A DNA stretch of 64,000 nt. Source: Amphibalanus amphitrite. Taxonomy: Eukaryota; Arthropoda; Thecostraca; Balanomorpha; Balanidae. A program made the position numbers and the translations under genes. Below the pieces are notes generated by a model. The model was not told where the DNA came from and ran no database searches. It saw only the letters and a list, made by a program, of their open reading frames with translations. The DNA is taken from assembly GCF_019059575.1 (NCBI RefSeq), contig NW_024882916.1, positions 62,001 through 126,000 on the forward strand. Direction: 5' to 3'. Positions 42,901-60,475 of the stretch are shown piece after piece. Position 1 is the stretch's first letter; each line of letters starts with the position of its first letter.

Positions 42901-44591
42901 GTAGTGATAGTACCTTACTCTCTGAATTTATATTTAACCCTCAGTGTATGTTGCTTCTCTCCCTGAACTCAGCCAGTGCCGCCCCCTCGAGTCGAAGTGC
43001 CGCTCCTTATGTAAAGACCCCCCGTAGGCGGAAAATGTCCTGCGCCTGTGCTGACTGCTCTCACCTATAGAAATCCTGGATCCCATTCTTTCTTAGGTTT
43101 GCCAGAATATATATCTACCTTATGCTTGCTTCTCATGACCACCCCTCGTTGCGCCCTGCTATGGTGCTCTTATCTGTAACCTCATATGTATATATGTACA
43201 AGAATGAACAAACAAAATAAACCTGCATGATACAATACACATCCTTGTATTATTGTTCAATATACGATGGAACAGGGCTCAGTTCGTATAACAACATTGA
43301 TGCATCACACGTAGATCTACATGTGCTTGCTAGCTAATCGCATCCATGCGATTGGTTATTTTCTGTTATACGATGAGTAGTTAGTTGTTTCACAACAAGC
43401 ACAGCTGGTAAAAATTGATTACAAAATTGTACGAAATAATTGAATTTGGTTAGTGATTGGTTATATTCTTTTATGCGGTAAGTAGTTGCTTCACAACAGG
43501 CACAGGCTGTCAAATTGATTACAAACAAAACATTTCTAAGCCAATGAGAAATTATGCCTTTTCCATTCGACATTGTCTCAGTTTGATCCCGGGCCACATA
43601 TGTGCTCGTATCTACCAAAGCGCCTACTTATTTCATATCGTCAGCGCCATGTCACACAATGCCTCATCCTCGCAGTATGACGTCACAATTTGCCTCATTA
43701 CGTCATCGTCAGTTGAATTGACAGTTCAGTCGAGTCGTCAGAGCTTATCCGGGATTTCAAAGGGCATTGCAATTGAGCGTCTGCAGATGCCTCAATGAAG
43801 CCCCGAATTCGGCTCGTCATTGTCAGCGGTCCGTATTGGTCCAGTGATGTCATCAAATTCGTGTGCCAGTGACGTCAGGCGGCTTCGGTCGATGTCGATG
43901 GTAGTGTCGTCATAGGTTTGGAGATGGTCTCAGCAGTCATTGGTGTCATTGATGCACAGTGGCTTCAAGAGCTTATTAAATACTATGACACAGTTGAAAT
44001 GACGAGGCTTTGGCATAATCAAAAAGAAATCATGCAATGTTTCCAGTCGTACTTGTGTTATTTTGAAAATATTAGGCATGTCAGGAAAATAGGTAAGCGA
44101 ATCAAACTTTGGTAAAAACTATTAATAGCATGAGCAAATATAGCGATAGATTGAAGCGGTAGGTAGTGTTTAGTGAGTAAGGTCAAAGGCTAAGACAAGC
44201 AAGAAATGAAATTTAGAAAGATTAGAGGCTTTGAAAAGGCAAAAGCCTCCAGGCTCCAATGACTGCGTGCCAACTGGCATCGTACTTCGAAGGTCGCAAG
44301 ACATGCAGTTTTTCCAAGCATGTGTGTCGTGCAATCTGTCATGCAGACTCCTTTTACCTTGTTCATAATCTATCCGGGAAATGTCACGGAACATGTCAGT
44401 TTTCAGTCACTCTCCAGTCATGCCACAGTCATGTCCCAGTCCATGTTTCAGTCATGTCCAAAAACCGTGTTCTGTCATGTCCTGAAGTCATGCTTCGGCC
44501 GTGTCCAGTCATGCATGTCGGACGAGCCGTCACAAACAGAAACAGAGAGAAAGAGACAGGAGACAATTCGGTCGCTCCCAACTTGGGACTT
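42901..44591. other. Region with a degenerate duplication, no supported gene
   Basis: An AATAAA lies at about 43216. A diverged tandem duplication is centred on GATTGGTTAT and TTTCACAACA (43350-43430 and 43453-43530). A 65-codon frame at 43918 has no recognised domain. Around 44395-44520 the word CAGTCATG(T) recurs many times. Confidence 0.4.
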
Positions 44592-44726
44592 AGCAGGCCA
44601 GTAGACGTTATAATAACCCGACTGTTCCACCAAATCCCTAGTATGGACGACACGAGCAGGCCAGTAAACGGTATAATAAACCGACTGTTCCACCAAATCC
44701 CTAGTATGGACGACTCGAGCAGGCCA
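44592..44726. repeat. 63-bp tandem repeat, two full units
   Basis: Units start with AGCAGGCCAGTA at 44592 and 44655 and share CCGACTGTTCCACCAAATCC; a third start, AGCAGGCCA, is at 44718. Confidence 0.85.
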
Positions 44727-45240
44727 CAATCAGCATACCGATAGCCGCGGCAGAAACATGGCTTAACAATATCCTGATAATAGTAAACGCTGGTGCAAAT
44801 TTAAAGGCTGAAATTGCAAAGTTAAGTAAAACAACCTTGTGTTTGCAAGTTTGTACACTGAAAGTAGGTAGGTAGTCTTTCCAAAACAAACACTAAGACA
44901 ACAAAATTCACCTAAACATTGTGGCGTTAGGTTAACTACCTATTAATTATTAAATGAAAGTTATAACTACCTAACAAATATGAAGAAAGCGTTAAATGAT
45001 GCTACAAGCTAAAAACTATTGCCCCTGATGCAATCACTTGATGCAATCACTTGACGAACGCGAACTCGAAGATCAGCAGGCGTCGGCGACATCTTGCGCG
45101 GCTCGTCCGAACTAGTCTTTTGAAGAGAGCACTACGATCGCTCCCAGCCCCACTCGCGCCCAAGTCCAATATCTGGGCGCATAGCCGGGCCAGAAAGACG
45201 ATCGGTAGCCCAGCGTCATATCAAGTCACGATGTCACTTC

Positions 45241-45292
45241 TAGGTCAGGTCAGGTCAGAGGTCAGTACATCAGGTCAAGGTCAACAGGTCAC
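45241..45292 (+). promoter_or_regulatory. Isolated AGGTCA half-site cluster
   Basis: TAGGTCAGGTCAGGTCAGAG followed by further AGGTCA copies and one TCAAGGTCA (45275-45283), then CACGTG. Unlike the other clusters it is not inside a TTAA-bounded element. It could be a relic or an independent regulatory site; binding is unproven. Confidence 0.35.
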
Positions 45293-46030
45293 GTGGCACG
45301 TCATCATTCGGACATTCATGTCGGTCTTGAGTGGTCAAACATAGTCGTTTAATGGCTATAGAATGATGGATAAAATCAATGGACATTTGAATCATTGGAT
45401 CAATTGGACATTTTGTCAGTTGTCACATTACCTCATTTGATATGAATGCAAATTGCCGTCTAATAAAATGAGCTTCTTTTCTTAGCTGAAGTATCGCATG
45501 CACCACCCATTCAGACCTGGATGAGAATTAAAAGAAAGCGTTTCAACGAAGAAGAGCAAATGGTACAAGCATGATGAAGCTTCTGATGAAATTCTGACTC
45601 ATACCTGTGTCTCCCTAAAATACCTGCTCCTGGAAGTTGCCTGGCAGGTAGAGACTGAAGAAGAAGACCGCTGCTGTCACCTCTTTTCAACAACACCTCA
45701 ATCGATGCCAGAGTCTCTCTTCGCCGCATCGCCTCCCATCCTCACCGCAGCACGTCATATCACCAACTGAACCACCACCACCACCAGTCACCAGTCGAGA
45801 GGCGGCACCACCTGCCTCCACCAGCTCCGGGCGTCGACTGCCCGTCCGGACCGACTCCGGTGGCCAACTGAACCTGTCTGGCCACTCCCCTGCTCCGGCT
45901 CCGGGCAGCCGGAGCGCCGGCCGACCGACCGCTCTACCGTGCCGCTCCCCGGCTGTCGGCCGACCCAGATTGGACACTGGCGCTCGACTGAAACGGAGCT
46001 GACCGGGCAGACGGAAAGACGAGCAGACAG

Positions 46031-46090
46031 ACGAGTAGACGGACGGACAGACGAGTAGACGGACGGACAGACGAGTAGACGGACGGACAG
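46031..46090. repeat. 20-bp tandem repeat ACGAGTAGACGGACGGACAG
   Basis: Three consecutive identical units, flanked by looser GACGGACAG-type words from 46010 to 46140. Confidence 0.85.
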
Positions 46091-46576
46091 ACGAACAACA
46101 GAGAGACGGGCAGAGAAAGACTGGTAGACGGGTAGACGCAGCTGCCCAAAAAAGACACACGAAAAAGACGGGCAAAACTGAACGAACAGTCAGCAGACGG
46201 GCTGCGTCGCTAATGACACAATTCAGAACAGAACACAGCAGACGAATGGATAGACTGCGCTGTAACGGCAGAATCCAGGGCAAACGGCAGCTCAACGGAT
46301 TGTCGAACAGACCGCGACTGATGGCGCGGGTAGCGACACAAACCGGGGCAAACGTTAGCCACAGCTGACCGAAGGCTGGCTGGTGAGGCGTTGACTCGCG
46401 GTGGACGCTAGATCCGGGACAACGGCTTCCAAGGTGGCTTGCGGCGGCGGCGGCGGTGGCGGGTGGCAGCACGCGGCGTCTCGGGGGCCAGGGACTCGCC
46501 CCGGAAATCCCCAAATTCCAGCCCCGGTCCTGGTGCGGTGGCGAGCCTGGAATATCGTCTGGAGCGGGGAGGGTTG

Positions 46577-52620
<6,044 letters not shown>

Positions 52621-52623
52621 GCG

Positions 52624-52634
52624 TATATAAAAGG
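52624..52634 (+). promoter_or_regulatory. TATA-box-like sequence upstream of the LINE
   Basis: TATATAAAAGG is a strong TATA consensus about 340 bp before ORF1 of the LINE. It could belong to the LINE 5' region or to an unrecognised host promoter. Confidence 0.3.
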
Positions 52635-52965
52635 TGTATGTGCATTTAGCATTGTGAATTCCCTTCCGTTCCCTTCCGTTTATTGACACGGAAGTAGTGA
52701 ACCGATCTGTACAACAAGAATAGGTTTCTGGTACAAAGAAGTTCAATATTACTCGACTAAATTGCACGTGCGGAACCAAAAATAAATTGGTAGTGGCAAC
52801 TCAAGGCGGGCAAGAAGAAAGGAGAGAAAGAAAGCGCGGGAAGTGCTACCGGCGAAAACGACGCGGAACTAGAAGATGAGAGTGCGAGCTTGAGTGCGAG
52901 GAACGGTAAGACGACGGTACCTGATTGCAAGCAAAAACAGAAAACTGCAAAAAGAAAGGTAAGAG

Positions 52966-54020
52966 ATGGGAAAAAATGATACCAGAGACATGGACAGGGG
53001 CGTGACACAGGAACAAACCGTCGGAGACCCTTGTGCATGTGGGGACAAAGTCGATGATGGAAGCGAGGGTATAGAGTGTGAAATATGTGCAAAATGGTGT
53101 CATCCAACATGCGAAGGTCTTGATCAGCATGGACTAGCGGCAGTTGAAAATCACAGTCTGTTCTGGATTTGCAAAAAGTGTAAATCATATCTGAAGGACT
53201 TCCAGGAAGTTGTAAGGAAGGGAAAAGCCAATTCCGAAAAAACGGGAAGTTTGGATGAAAATACTGGATCAGACGAAAGCGGTGGGACAGAGAAGCGGCT
53301 CAGGGAGCTGGGTGAGACAGTAGAAAATGTTGCTAGAGCTTTGATTGTCCAAAAAAGAGATTATGATGGAAATAGGTACAATGATCAAATCGCAAGAAAA
53401 CAAAATCATCAGAGAACTTGAAAACTGTAGTGAAAAAGGCTGTCCAGGAGGAAAGTGTGTCGTATGCGGACATAGTCAAGCAACTCACCGACAAGCTAGA
53501 GAAAGAAAACACATCCAAACCAACTGAACAGGCCAAAGAGCTACGAAGTACATTTGTAGACTGTCTCGAACAAGACAAGAGAAGGCGAAACATCGTGGTC
53601 TTCAATGTACCTGAGCAAACATTGAACTTCCCTTGGACGAACAAGCTTCCAAAGACCTTGATAATGTGAAGGAGCTTATGAAGCAGGGATTAAAGATGAT
53701 AATCCATCCAGAGAAGGTGGTTCGAGTTGGAAGGCGCAAGGAAGACAAAGATAGGCTCATAGTAGTAACACTTCGGGACGAGGGCGAGAAATGGGAACTG
53801 CTGAAGATGGCGAAGAAACTTCGAAATGCAGGAAGCAGGTTTGAAAAAAATATACATAGCTCCAGATCTGTCACCAGCTGAGCAATTAAGGGATAAGAAT
53901 CTTAGAAAACAGTTGAAAGAACGCAGGGAAGCAGGTGAAGATGTGATAATTCACAAGAACAGAGTCATCAGAAGGGAAGATAGACCTGGTCTAAGGTCAT
54001 CCAGCACTGTATCATACTGA
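52966..54020 (+). pseudogene. LINE ORF1, PHD-finger RNA-binding-type protein, frameshifted
   Basis: The first segment (from ATG 52966) encodes CACGDKVDDG, CEICAKWCHPTCEGL and FWICKKCKSYL, a C4HC3 PHD finger. Acidic and coiled-coil-like sequence follows. The frame then changes about four times: near 53345-53360, near 53410, near 53620-53635 and near 53840. Later segments contain RRRNIVVFNVPE and PEKVVRVGRRKEDKDRLIVV, which look like the RNA-recognition-type part of LINE ORF1 proteins, and end with a basic tail and a stop at 54018. Some frameshifts could be sequencing or assembly error, since ORF2 right after it is clean. Confidence 0.75.
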
Positions 54021-54053
54021 CATGATCCGGGAAGAAGAGTTGTGAAAAGGAAA

Positions 54054-56909
54054 ATGACAGACTCATCAGCTAGAAGGCTCAAGGTTTATTACACAAATGC
54101 GGACCAATTGCTGAATAAGATGACTGATCTAAAAGTGCATATTCACGAACGCGAACCTGATGTCATAATTGTTACAGAGGCTATTCCCAAAGCACAGGCA
54201 AACCCCATACCACAAGTATGTCTTCATGTAGACGGATATACAGAACACCTCAACTTTGACTGTGATCTCTGTGGGCAAGCTCCTCAGGGGCGAGGTATAG
54301 TCATCTACGTTAAGGATTACCTTGAAGCCCAAGCAGTGAAAAGCTTTGGGTTTTACCGGGACCAGCTCTGGGTGAAGATTCTGATTGGCCAACATGATTA
54401 TGCATTGCTCGGTGCACTTTACCGGAGTCCGTCACTGACATTAAATGAATCTGTTCCAGCAATTGTATCAATTATGAAGGAAGCTGTCAAAATGAATCCT
54501 CCGTGCTTGATACTGTGCGGAGACTTTAACATCAGAGATATTGATTGGAGGTGTGAGAGGAGCCTCCCAGGAGCTCCCCCTGACGTGGAAGCCTTCCTTC
54601 AGGGCATCAGGGACTGCCTCCTTTTCCAGCACATCCTTGAGCCTACAAGGTACAGGCAAGGCCAGACTCCACAAATATTAGATTTGGTTTTTACAAACGA
54701 GGAAGACATAATTCAAGATGTGAAATTCCTTCCGGGACTTGGACAAAGTGATCACATTTCTATTCACTTTTCAGCAGTTTGTCAAAAGCCTGAGACACGG
54801 GAACATAAACACTTCTACCAAGACTGGAAGCATGCGGACTTCAACAGGATTAATGCTAGACTACAATGTTACAAACTTGATGAGAAGATATCTATGCAAA
54901 CCGTACAGCAGGCATGGGGTACAATAACTGAAGCTATAAGAAACATCATCCAGGATGAAGTTAAAATAAAACGTAGAAGAAAGAAGCTTCAATCATATAT
55001 GAACCAAGAGGCTCTTTCTCTCCGTAGAAAGAAAGAGAGGTTATGGGAAAAATATTGTATTACCAGACAAGACTCTGACTTCAGAAATTTTGCCAAACTC
55101 AGGAACCAGCTAAGAACATTGACAAGGAAGCTTAAGTTTGAGATGGAAAACAAAATAGTAAGCGCCATGAAAACCAACAAGAAGTCCTTCTGGAAATATG
55201 TGAACAAGTCTCTAAAGGTTAAACCTTCTGTAGAGACACTGAAACTGGACGATGGGAGAATTGCTCAAACAGACCGACAAAAATGTGAAGCCTTGAATGC
55301 ATTCTTCCAAAGTGTGTACACAAAGGAGAACCTGCAGGACATGCCAACACTAGACACCAGACCATATGGGAGTGTCCTTGAAGACATCAATATTAAAAGT
55401 GAAGACATCAAGAAGAGGCTAGAAGATCTGAAACCGGGCAAGGCCTCCGGTATTGATGGAATTCATTCCCAATTCCTGAAGGGAACTGCACAAGCTCTAT
55501 GTAAACCTTTTAGGATATTATTCCAAAAGTCACTCGACTCGGGACAACTGCCAAACGACTGGAAAATGGCTCTGGTTAAACCAATATTTAAGAAAGGAGA
55601 CCGCCACGAAGTTGGTAACTATAGACCCGTAAGCCTTACGAGTGTTGTTTCAAAGGTCATGGAGGGTATTGTAAAACAAGCTATAATGGCACACCTGCTA
55701 GATCAATCACTACTCTCAGATTTTCAATATGGTTTTGTCCCAGGGAAGTCGTGTGAATCACAGTTGTTGTCTTGTATGAATCTGTGGACAAAGTATCTAG
55801 AACAAGGTCAGCCAGTAGACGTCATTTACACTGATTTCAAGAAAGCCTTTGACGCGGTCCCGCACCAACGACTATTGAAGAAGCTTGGTGCGTATGGGCT
55901 AGGACCAAAAGTCGTTAAATGGCTCGAAGGGTTTCTCTGTGGAAGAAAACAAAGTGTCTCTGTGAACGGTATTATGTCTGATTGGGTGGACGTCACAAGT
56001 GGAATCCCACAAGGTACTGTACTGGGACCTTTGTGTTTCCTGCTCTATATAAACGACTTGCCTGAGGTGATGGAATCAAGCACCATTCGATTGTTTGCAG
56101 ACGATGCAAAGATTTTCCACCCAGTTACTTCTTACCAGGACAGTAGGAACCTACAGCTGGACCTTGATAACATCCTGGCATGGACACAATACTGGCAGCT
56201 ACCATTGAATCTCGACAAGTGCTCAGTAATGCATCTCGGGCCAAAAAACCCACTTCATAAGTATACACTGGGCCAAGTGCAACTCAGGGAAAGCACTTCT
56301 GAGAGAGATTTAGGGGTAACGATGGATAACGATTTGAAGTTCCATGTGCATGCTGCAAGAGTCGCAAAGAAGTGCAAGATGCTTCATGCAATTATCAAGC
56401 GGAGTTTCACTTACTTGAACAAGGACATGATTTCTAAATTGTATCGAACACTAATACGACCTGTACTTGAGTATGGCAACTGTGTGTGGGGACCTACCTT
56501 CAAAGGAGACCAAGACTTACTGGAGAAAACGCAGAGACGATTCACAAAAATGGTCCCAGGTTTGAGCAATGTCCCATACCAAGAAAGGCTGACAGAACTG
56601 AACTTACCTACACTCAAGTACAGAAGAACGCGCGGTGACCTAATAACATTGTATAAACTTATTACTGGGAAACTCAAGACGGAAGCTGATATGTTGCAAT
56701 TTAAACCAGAAGCAAGACATACAAGAGGACACACGTTACGGATCGCAAAAGTTAGTGTAAAGAAACGAGTAAGAAGGTCTTTCCTCACACATCGGGCATG
56801 TAACTTATGGAATAGCCTTCCAGAGAAAATTGTGAGGTCAAAATCAACTTTGCTGTTTAAAAGAAGAGTGGACGAGTTTTTGAAGAGTGAGAGGCTTAAA
56901 TTGGAGTAA
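54054..56909 (+). CDS. LINE ORF2: endonuclease plus reverse transcriptase, intact
   Basis: This is a 951-codon uninterrupted frame; I chose the ATG at 54054 because the further upstream codon is GTG. Residues about 10-235 form the apurinic-type endonuclease, which nicks the target: YTNADQLLNKM at the start, the catalytic Glu of VTEA (42), GDFN (156-159) and SDH (232-234). The reverse transcriptase follows: KPGKASGIDG near 460, the catalytic Asp of YTDFKKAFD (594), SGIPQGTVLGPL and FADD (681-684). The C-terminal third has the conserved LEYGNCVWGP and the basic tail seen in CR1/jockey-type proteins. All catalytic residues expected are present, so this copy could still supply enzyme, although its ORF1 is broken. 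It starts 34 bases after the ORF1 stop. Confidence 0.92.
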   Translation: MTDSSARRLKVYYTNADQLLNKMTDLKVHIHEREPDVIIVTEAIPKAQANPIPQVCLHVDGYTEHLNFDCDLCGQAPQGRGIVIYVKDYLEAQAVKSFGFYRDQLWVKILIGQHDYALLGALYRSPSLTLNESVPAIVSIMKEAVKMNPPCLILCGDFNIRDIDWRCERSLPGAPPDVEAFLQGIRDCLLFQHILEPTRYRQGQTPQILDLVFTNEEDIIQDVKFLPGLGQSDHISIHFSAVCQKPETREHKHFYQDWKHADFNRINARLQCYKLDEKISMQTVQQAWGTITEAIRNIIQDEVKIKRRRKKLQSYMNQEALSLRRKKERLWEKYCITRQDSDFRNFAKLRNQLRTLTRKLKFEMENKIVSAMKTNKKSFWKYVNKSLKVKPSVETLKLDDGRIAQTDRQKCEALNAFFQSVYTKENLQDMPTLDTRPYGSVLEDINIKSEDIKKRLEDLKPGKASGIDGIHSQFLKGTAQALCKPFRILFQKSLDSGQLPNDWKMALVKPIFKKGDRHEVGNYRPVSLTSVVSKVMEGIVKQAIMAHLLDQSLLSDFQYGFVPGKSCESQLLSCMNLWTKYLEQGQPVDVIYTDFKKAFDAVPHQRLLKKLGAYGLGPKVVKWLEGFLCGRKQSVSVNGIMSDWVDVTSGIPQGTVLGPLCFLLYINDLPEVMESSTIRLFADDAKIFHPVTSYQDSRNLQLDLDNILAWTQYWQLPLNLDKCSVMHLGPKNPLHKYTLGQVQLRESTSERDLGVTMDNDLKFHVHAARVAKKCKMLHAIIKRSFTYLNKDMISKLYRTLIRPVLEYGNCVWGPTFKGDQDLLEKTQRRFTKMVPGLSNVPYQERLTELNLPTLKYRRTRGDLITLYKLITGKLKTEADMLQFKPEARHTRGHTLRIAKVSVKKRVRRSFLTHRACNLWNSLPEKIVRSKSTLLFKRRVDEFLKSERLKLE

Positions 56910-57079
56910 ACGCCACCGAATCGAGGAACTGGATGACAAGCATTATAACCTTGAATTATCCCACGATCATCCTCACCCAGACCTGCCATATACCCACTCA
57001 ATCAGTAAGGAGTAATGGAAGTTACAGGCAGTACGCCTTCTTCCGCATATACAAGACTTCAAGACTTCAAGACTTCAAG

Positions 57080-58372
57080 AATGGAAAAGAGTTGAACGAA
57101 ACTGGGAAAAAAGGGTTGTGGGGAAATACGGGGCTTGAAGGCGTCTTGTTCGCAAGTTACAAACTAATTGTGACAGTGAAAGCTCTGAACAGTCATTGCA
57201 TTAGAATGAAGGAGTTAGAATCACGAGAATAATATAATAATCTCTAAAGAAACCCACTAAAGTGGCTCTTTGCGGCATGGCGCCGGTGATCAAACGCCAG
57301 GAGAAATTTCCTCTGAAGCTCAAAGGGCGGACAGAAGATCGCTGCACCCTTCAAGAATCAGGCTCGAGCTGAATACTGATCGAGCCTGATGCCAGCTAAA
57401 TCCATCGCTCAGACGGGGAATATAAGCCAAATAGGAGTTGAGCGGAAGTGGAACGGCTGCTAAATGCTAGGAGTGGTTTACATTGCGCTTATTTATTATT
57501 CACGCGCTGTCATCAGTGCTTCATGAGCAGGTTGTTTTCCGAGCGAGACAGCGTACAAGAAATGTGAGGTTGTCCGTGGAAATGCGGTAATGGAAACAAA
57601 TGATGGACAACTACGCGTCCGATGGGCCGGAAGAACGAGTTTTGTTTGATGTTGCAACAACCTGTGTGGAGAGTAACGAGTGTCACGCCTGATTGATGCG
57701 CTAGCAAAGACGTTATCACTGAAGCATCGCTAGATTCCTTTGTTTGAAATGTGAGGGTTTCAATTGTGCCATCTGTTTGAAAATATGCCCAAATTAGAAG
57801 CAAAGCAGTGATGTGAGGCAAACCTGAGTCACGGGCACTGCAGGTTCGTGACTCACTGCAGTGTCCGTGTAAGCCACAAAATATCAACGCGTATGGAAAA
57901 CGGAGCATTTGGACATTATGATGTGCTTGCTAGAATCTAGATAGCTCGCAATGCACACAGCTACACAAAAAATGACGATGATAAATCACAAAGATTAATG
58001 ACAAAGACGACGATGATAAACCGAAACGTCTAGCATGACATGAGTCTGAAATGAACAACAAGCTACCGTCCAATCTATGATAAGTTGCAGTGTGAAGATA
58101 AGCCACGTACACGAGTACGTTACAATTTCATTAGCCTATAACAACTACTATCATCATCGAGCAAGAAAAATCCACCAAATAATCTATTTTTAACATTTCC
58201 TCCCATTTAGAACCCCCTCCCCTCCCCACTAACCCGTCACCCTCCCCACTAACCCGTCACCCTCTTCACTAACCTCTGATCCTCCTCCCCTCCGCCGCCG
58301 CCGGCCGGTGCTCCCCACGTATGCTGCGTCGGGGTCCCGCTGTTCCACACTGGTGCCGCGCGCTGCGGGCCC

Positions 58373-58406
<34 letters not shown>

Positions 58407-59875
58407 TCGTCCGACCAACCGACCGACAGACAGGTTTTCCTTGTGCGGCGAGCGGCTAATACCGACCGGTTCTGGGACAAAAATGAGCGATTCTTGTTGG
58501 CGGTTGATCCGGCGTCGCTGCCAGACCCGGTCCGGCTCGTTTGGACTAACTTGGCTGGCTCGGCAAGGCCCGGCGCGGGCGCTTGCCGGCGTGGTTGGAC
58601 TGGGTGCGATGGTCGGAATCGGACCACGCTAACTGCAGCGGCCGGCTGAGGGCAGTGCCCGGCGTCTCAGGCAGGTCTGCGACTGCTCCAGTGGGCATGA
58701 TAGAACGCTGACATGGCTGGGCGCTCGGCACCACCCTGGCAGCGGCTGGATGAGTGCACTGTTTCAGCACAGAGCCCCGCGTGGGTGTTAAGTAGCACCG
58801 GTTTCTCGCCGAGGTTGAAGTGCTGCCCGATCTGGCCCGTCGCGGCCGGACGCCGGCGGGTGATCCCATTTTAGCAGCCCAGAATCTGGCACGGACGGTA
58901 CACTCTCTGACAGAACAGCGAGTACAGTCTCTGGCACGGTATCTTCACCGGAGGCGAGTATGAACAGCTGACCGGCCGGCACGCCTCTTTCCTCTCCCTC
59001 CTCCTCTCTCTCTCCCCGCCCCTCCCATCCGACCCCGCCTCTTTAGTCACGGTGAGCGCTCAGAGGCGGATTTCTCGACCACGCTGGTCGGCGTGACGTG
59101 GCCGTGTGGTGGCTACTGGCTACCGTCGTCTTTAGGGACGGGTGCGGACCTGTCACCCCTTCTCCATCTTCTACCCAGGGACGACGCTGTATTTTCTGTA
59201 TTTCCTGTATTGCTAAGGCCAGGTAGAGACGCCTTAGCAAGCAACAGCAGCCACCATTCGTATGTCATTCATGCATCGCCGAGGAATGGAAAGCCTGCGT
59301 TACGCTTGATCAAATTGAAATGAAAATGAATTTTCAGTAACAGATGAGCCTTCTCTATTATTACCACATTTCCATGTGAGATGAGTTACAACGGTGATTG
59401 CGCTACTAAGGCTATGTCGGAACAAGAAATAGCCAAGCAGTGCTCCAATGCTCCGTTCAAGCAATGTCAATCACGCGATTCAACTCACCGAAGTGAAGCA
59501 TTGTGACTCAAAATGTTCCCATTCTATGTTCCTTGACGCAATTCTCCTTACAAAAGTTTTGTGAATTAGGGTTCTCAGACATTGCCTGAAAAAAGAAATA
59601 ACGGGTCAGCTATTCGGCTCATTAAGTGCAATAGCATGCACCTTGTTAACTGTCTCCTCAGGGAAGGAAGTACTTGTGCAAAAGATAATCTTTTTCCGCT
59701 GTTGACATTACACCTGTTCCTATTTTCCTTGAGATTCAAAGCGTCAAAGTGCCGCATTTTGTGCAATAATTCTACTCAAACATAGCTGGCACATGAGTCA
59801 TTTGAGTCATAAGTGAGGAAAGTTGATTGTGCATTTATGATGTTTTAATATACACGATTAATGCATAAAGTCTCA
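57080..59875. other. Region without a supported gene
   Basis: It holds a 20-bp tandem repeat CCTCCCCACTAACCCGTCAC (58221-58280, about three units) and a CCG trinucleotide run (58374-58406). GC-rich DNA at 58270-58680 may be a promoter. No conserved protein segment recognised. Confidence 0.4.
58374..58406. repeat. (CCG)n trinucleotide repeat
   Basis: Eleven uninterrupted CCG triplets in a GC-rich block. Confidence 0.9.
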
Positions 59876-59879
59876 TCCA

Positions 59880-60275
59880 TCCGTCGGCCCGTCCGTCCGT
59901 CCGTCTACTCGTCTGCCCGTCTGTCTGTCTGTCCGTCCGTCCGTCCGTCCGTCCATCTGTCCGTCCGTCTGCCCCGTCCGACTGTCTGTCTGCCCCGTCT
60001 ACCTGCTCGTCCCTCCGTCCATCCGTCCATCTGTCTGTCTGTCCGTCTACCCGTCTGTCCGTCTACCCGTCTGTCCGTCCGTCCGTCCGTCTGTCCGTCT
60101 GTCCGTCTGTCCGTCCGTCCATCTGCCCATTGGCCCGTCTACTCGTCGGCCCGTCTGCCTGCCCGTCCGTTTGTCCGTCCGTCTGTCCGTCCATCTAACC
60201 GTGCACCCGTCTGCCCATTTGTCCGTCCGTCTGCCCGTCTGTCCGTCTACCCGTCCGTCCGCCCGTCGGTCGTTC
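59880..60275. repeat. CCGT/CTGT tetranucleotide-derived satellite
   Basis: About 400 bp of CCGTCCGT, CTGTCTGT and CTACCCGT words. The 258-codon open frame across it (RPSVRPSV-type) is an artefact. It resembles, on the opposite strand, the GACGGACAG tract at 46010-46140. Confidence 0.9.
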
Positions 60276-60404
60276 TGCCCTCATTGTCTCGCCGTGGCTC
60301 ACCAGACCGGACCCCGCTCGGTCCAAGACCGGCTCCGGCCCGAACAAGTGCCACTTTTTTCCACACATACCGGGAAATCAGATCTGACCACGACGGCGGT
60401 AAAG

Positions 60405-60475
60405 GCGGACAGCGGACAGCCAGCGGACAGCGACAGCGGACACTAGTCAGCGGACAGGGGACAGCGGACAATGCC
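60405..60475. repeat. AGCGGACA short tandem repeat
   Basis: GCGGACA recurs about seven times in 70 bp with small insertions. Confidence 0.8.

Larger units (their letters stand above)
52966..57079 (+). mobile_element. CR1-like non-LTR retrotransposon (LINE)
   Basis: It has ORF1 with a PHD-type zinc finger, ORF2 with apurinic-type endonuclease and reverse transcriptase, and a 3' end of three ACTTCAAG octamers (57056-57079). PHD-bearing ORF1 and an octameric tail without poly(A) are typical of CR1. The 5' end is not defined and may extend toward 52640. Confidence 0.85.

Noticed and set aside
42936..43070. Possible terminal exon ending in RRRKMSCACADCSHL before an AATAAA at 43216
   Set aside because: A plausible Cys-rich ending but no upstream exon or acceptor could be tied to it.
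43918..44115. 65-codon frame beginning MEMVSAVIGVID
   Set aside because: No recognised family, no neighbouring exon and no splice context; cannot be separated from chance.
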